A stretch of 14,115 nt of DNA from JAZGDL01 sp036477795 (GTDB taxonomy: Bacteria; Planctomycetota; Phycisphaerae; UBA1845), in the NCBI GenBank assembly GCA_036477795.1, contig JAZGDL010000429.1, positions 1-14,115 of the forward strand. Reading direction: 5' to 3'. The position numbers were made by a program, and so were the translations under genes. Position 1 is the first letter of the stretch; every line of letters begins with the position of its first letter. Of this stretch, positions 13,844 to 14,115 are shown piece after piece. Below the pieces are notes generated by a model. That model had not been told where the DNA came from. It saw only the letters and a program-made list of their open reading frames with translations, and made no database searches.

Positions 13844-14115
13844 ATGTCCGACGCGAGTGCCGACGCTCAAGTTCTGCTGGATGCCGCAGCGCTCAATCGC
13901 CAGGACCCCTGCCTCGACGGTTCCTTGTTACGTCTGCCCGACTACGGACAACTGGTGATGACCGGCGACATCCACGGTCACCAGCGTAACTTCGCCAGGC
14001 TCAAGAAGTACGCCGACTTGCGGCACGCCCCAGCCCGGCACGTGATACTCCACGAGGTCATCCACATCGAACACAACGGGCCCATGGGAAACGACAATTC
14101 CCACCAACTGATGAT
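13844..14115 (+). CDS. Calcineurin-like metallophosphoesterase, 5' part only
   Basis: The first 90 codons of a gene that runs off the right edge. AAGTGAG lies 4 bases before the ATG. The protein has the first metal-binding block of the calcineurin-like superfamily, MTGDIHGH (Asp42, His44, His46 region), after a short N-terminal segment, with no signal peptide. Where the family normally has GDxVDRG, this protein has VILHEVIHIEH (His70, Glu71, His74), so the second block is divergent. The GNH and later His blocks would lie outside the window. It probably removes phosphate from a protein or small molecule; its place directly after a Ser/Thr kinase suggests, but does not show, that it reverses that kinase's action. 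Confidence 0.75.
   Translation, partial: MSDASADAQVLLDAAALNRQDPCLDGSLLRLPDYGQLVMTGDIHGHQRNFARLKKYADLRHAPARHVILHEVIHIEHNGPMGNDNSHQLM

Overview
The window is GC-rich, densely coding bacterial DNA. Several traits together suggest a member of the Planctomycetota: a PEP-CTERM protein beside exopolysaccharide export genes, a dockerin-like exported protein, a Hanks-type kinase next to a metallophosphatase, and gaps filled with short tandem repeats and small palindromes. The assignment is an inference; there is no rRNA or other phylogenetic marker gene here.

Layout. (1) 1-1301, minus: the N-terminal 433 residues of a large predicted exported lipoprotein that runs off the left edge. (2) 1535-3256, plus: L-aspartate oxidase (nadB), first step of de novo NAD synthesis. 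(3) 3364-4566, minus, convergent with nadB: an exported protein with a dockerin-like Ca-binding C-terminus. (4) 4775-6502, minus: an ExeA-like AAA+ ATPase of the PEP-CTERM/exosortase locus type with a repetitive coiled-coil tail. (5) 6968-11871, plus, divergent from the ATPase: a tight four-gene set for exopolysaccharide assembly (Wza-like outer-membrane export protein, Wzz/GumC-like chain-length protein, BY-type tyrosine kinase, GT4-like glycosyltransferase), closed by a likely intrinsic terminator. (6) 11974-12726: a PEP-CTERM protein with its own candidate promoter. (7) 12928-13761 and 13844 to the right edge: a serine/threonine kinase followed by a calcineurin-like phosphoesterase.

The ATPase, the Wza/Wzz/BY-kinase/glycosyltransferase set and the PEP-CTERM protein form part of an exopolysaccharide/exosortase locus. 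The exosortase, the polymerase, the flippase and most glycosyltransferases are not in the window.

The strongest unexplained signal is non-coding. Six of the gaps or gene ends carry arrays of 7-bp units. The unit differs from place to place, but most fit the pattern (G/C)AATNNN on one strand. Three arrays have exactly six units (42 bp). One lies in frame inside the nadB C-terminus, one supplies the last codons and the stop of the kinase gene, and one begins at the stop codon of the ATPase gene. The same gaps hold families of small hairpins, including a 22-bp perfect palindrome present twice with a compensatory base-pair change. I do not recognise this repeat system as a named element. STRR heptamers of cyanobacteria are the nearest known analogue.
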